15,125 nt of DNA from an uncultured Clostridia bacterium (GTDB lineage: Bacteria; Bacillota_A; Clostridia; Oscillospirales; Oscillospiraceae): positions 1 to 15,125 of the forward strand of contig CAMKAP010000023.1 in assembly GCA_946410505.1 (NCBI GenBank), in the 5' to 3' direction. The notes beneath the pieces were generated by a model that was not told the DNA's origin, made no database searches, and saw only the letters and a list, made by a program, of their open reading frames with translations. Positions 13,473 to 15,125 of the stretch are shown piece after piece (the stretch's first letter is position 1; each line of letters opens with the position of its first letter). A program made the translations under genes and the position numbers.

Positions 13473-14492
13473 TTACAGACCGTACCAGGCCAGCACCAGG
13501 CTCACCAGAGCCAGGGCGGAGACCACGGTCCAGTAGTACTTGAAGATCTGCTCGATCTTGAGGCGGGCGGTGACCGCGTGGACAAGGGAGATCGCCACCG
13601 CGGTAACGCAGACGCAGAGGGCAAAGAGCACGATCACATTCAGCAGGATGATGGCCGCCCCGGCCGCGCCGCCGGAGAGGCCAAGCGCGAACACCAGATT
13701 CTGGATGCCGCCGCCGACGCCGCCCAGGAAGAGCATGACAAAGAGGCTCGTCATGGTCAGCAGCTTCACGGCATGGCTCAGCTTGTAGACACCCAGGGGC
13801 GCGCCGCTGTACTCAGCCAGCATGCCTTCGCAGATCTCTGTCTCGGCCTCGGCCGCGTCGAAGGGGTGGCTGCCGGTCTCGCCGGGGATAACGAGCAGGA
13901 AGGCCACAGCCGCCGGGATCATGCTCAGCTTGCCCACGAGGCTGCCGTTTGCCATCTGATAGCGGACGATCTCCGACAGAGAGAAGCACAGACCGGAGCC
14001 CGTGGCAGCGCCCACCTTCTTGCCCACGGCCAGCAGCACGAGCACCAGGGGCAGCTCGCAGGAGAGGACCGTGACCATCTCACGGCTCAAGCCGACGCCG
14101 GCGTAGGGGGAGCCGGTGGCGCCGCCGCCGATCATGATGGACAAGGCCGGGATCAGCAGCAGATAGAGGATCACGATCACGTCCGCCACATGGGAGAAGG
14201 CGGTGAAGCTGAAGACGGGGATGAAGAGCTGCAGCACCACCAGCGCGGCCAGGCCCACCAACGGGGCCAGCAGGAAGACCGTGCGGTTGGCAGCGGCGGG
14301 GATGATCGTCTCCTTGCCGCAGAGCTTGAAGAAATCGTAGAAGGGCTGCAGGATCGGAGGGCCGACGCGCTTCTGCATCCGGGCCACCAGCTTGCGGTCA
14401 ATGCCGCAGAGAAGCAGACCCGTCAGGAAGCAGAACAGGAAGCCCGGGAAAATGAGGATGTAGGCCAGGTATTTCAAAGCTTCGAGTATCAT
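13473..14492 (-). CDS. NuoH-like / EchB-type membrane subunit
   Basis: A 339-residue integral membrane protein with about eight hydrophobic spans. Residues about 37-60 hold RMQKRVGPPILQPFYDFFK, the conserved cytoplasmic loop of NuoH/HyfC/EchB proteins at the contact with the hydrophilic arm. The EAETEICEGMLAEYSGAPLG region (near 219-238) carries the conserved acidic residues implicated in coupling. It links electron transfer in the peripheral arm to ion movement in the membrane arm. Start ATG 14492 follows TAAGGAGGTG, in which the TAA is the stop of the NuoL-like gene. EchB is preferred over NuoH because the loop motif and neighbours fit group 4 hydrogenases, but a hydrogenase-related complex without hydrogenase activity is also possible. 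Confidence 0.92.
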   Translation of the reverse strand: MILEALKYLAYILIFPGFLFCFLTGLLLCGIDRKLVARMQKRVGPPILQPFYDFFKLCGKETIIPAAANRTVFLLAPLVGLAALVVLQLFIPVFSFTAFSHVADVIVILYLLLIPALSIMIGGGATGSPYAGVGLSREMVTVLSCELPLVLVLLAVGKKVGAATGSGLCFSLSEIVRYQMANGSLVGKLSMIPAAVAFLLVIPGETGSHPFDAAEAETEICEGMLAEYSGAPLGVYKLSHAVKLLTMTSLFVMLFLGGVGGGIQNLVFALGLSGGAAGAAIILLNVIVLFALCVCVTAVAISLVHAVTARLKIEQIFKYYWTVVSALALVSLVLAWYGL

Positions 14493-14504
14493 GTTCCCAC
14501 CTCC

Positions 14505-15125
14505 TTACAGAACGATCAGGGCGTAGACGATGGCCAGAGCCAGCGCCACCACCGCCCAGAGGGCGTAATCGTTGACCACGCCGCTGTGCAGCTCGTGCAT
14601 GAAGCTGAAGTAATGCCGCCAGTTGTGCTTGAAGCCCCAGAACAGATCGTCGCCGCCGACCTGGGAGAAGACGGTTTTTTCGCCGCCGTAGAACAGGTCG
14701 TACTTGCCGGTGAGGTTCTCGGGAGTCTTCACACTGACGCGGTCGTACTTGCCGGCGACGGCCACGATGGTCACAGCCAGCAGGGCGATCATCAGCAGGC
14801 ACAGCCAGGACACCGGGCTCCACACGCCGACAGAGGCGAAGCTCACCGCGCCGGGCACGGGCGGGGCCGCCATGTTGTTCTGCGCATAGCCGGCGCCCAT
14901 CATGTTGTTGATGTACTCGGTCACGCTGAACACGGCGCGGGCCGCGGGCTCGGTGAGGAAGCGGGTAACCACGTTGGGCAGAAGACCCGTCACCAGGCAC
15001 AGCGTCGCGAGAATGCCCATGGCAAGGCGCATGCCGAAGGGCACTTCCTTCACGTTCTCATACTCCTTCGGAAGCTGTCCGAAGAAGACGGACTGGGTGA
15101 CCTTCACGAAGGAGGCCAGCGTCAG
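14505..15125 (-). CDS. NuoL/EchA-like proton-conducting membrane subunit, 3' part only
   Basis: The gene runs in from beyond the window edge; 206 C-terminal residues are visible and the reading frame is open to the last base. The visible start reads LTLASFVKVTQSVFFGQ, the usual end of the antiporter-like core in NuoL/NuoM/MrpD/EchA proteins. Hydrophobic spans follow at about 32-51, 93-118 and the extreme C-terminus (about 184-206), separated by soluble loops. This subunit is the ion-pumping channel of the complex. Its stop codon TAA forms part of the Shine-Dalgarno of the NuoH-like gene 12 nt downstream. A GTG at 15107 is only an internal Val codon. Whether it is closest to NuoL, HyfB or EchA cannot be settled from this fragment. 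Confidence 0.85.
   Translation of the reverse strand: MTLASFVKVTQSVFFGQLPKEYENVKEVPFGMRLAMGILATLCLVTGLLPNVVTRFLTEPAARAVFSVTEYINNMMGAGYAQNNMAAPPVPGAVSFASVGVWSPVSWLCLLMIALLAVTIVAVAGKYDRVSVKTPENLTGKYDLFYGGEKTVFSQVGGDDLFWGFKHNWRHYFSFMHELHSGVVNDYALWAVVALALAIVYALIVL

Overview
The window looks like chromosome from a GC-rich anaerobic Clostridia-type Firmicute, probably Oscillospiraceae-like. This is inferred from strong AGGAGG ribosome binding sites, an Ech/complex-I-like ferredoxin-dependent module, a NifX-like/Mrp pair, an FHA-SEDS fusion and a SpoIIE-type phosphatase; no marker gene fixes the taxon. I see no rRNA, tRNA, CRISPR array, transposase or phage gene.

Layout. (1) 1-1467, minus strand: a NifX/NifB-like protein with a Cys-Gly tail and an Mrp/NBP35-type ATPase form a two-gene operon behind a near-consensus promoter, ending at a large composite hairpin. 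(2) 1493-7855, plus strand: an FHA-SEDS glycosyltransferase overlaps its penicillin-binding transpeptidase by 4 nt. Next comes a compact insertion (4603-5074) made of a four-helix-bundle (S23/IVP-family) gene between inverted arrays of a 7-nt repeat. An ABC-F ATPase and a YdcF-like membrane protein follow. The run ends in a palindrome that also holds the stop codon of the convergent gene. (3) 7847-8600, minus strand: a GntR/FadR (FCD) regulator with a perfect palindrome over its own -10 box. (4) 8519-9000: a 482-nt intergenic region with five perfect hairpins packed into about 150 nt, then a terminator-like hairpin, then a good promoter for the next gene. (5) 9001-12240, plus strand: a large membrane receptor with a secreted beta-propeller, a Y_Y_Y domain, one membrane span and a cytoplasmic SpoIIE/PP2C phosphatase, with no kinase. 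(6) 12364-15125, minus strand: the distal end of an Ech/complex-I-like operon. It holds a NuoL-like subunit cut by the window edge, a NuoH-like subunit, a NuoB-like subunit and a four-cluster polyferredoxin, but no catalytic large subunit.

How they fit together. The FHA-SEDS protein and the transpeptidase should form one peptidoglycan polymerase/crosslinker pair, possibly controlled by Thr phosphorylation through the FHA domain. The Ech-like genes should couple ferredoxin oxidation to ion translocation. The Mrp/NifX pair suggests Fe-S or metallocofactor handling. The least explained parts are the IVP-type element with its heptamer arrays and the hairpin cluster at 8630-8778, which may be a structured RNA or a palindromic repeat element. 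All functional statements come from motif reading; no database search was run.
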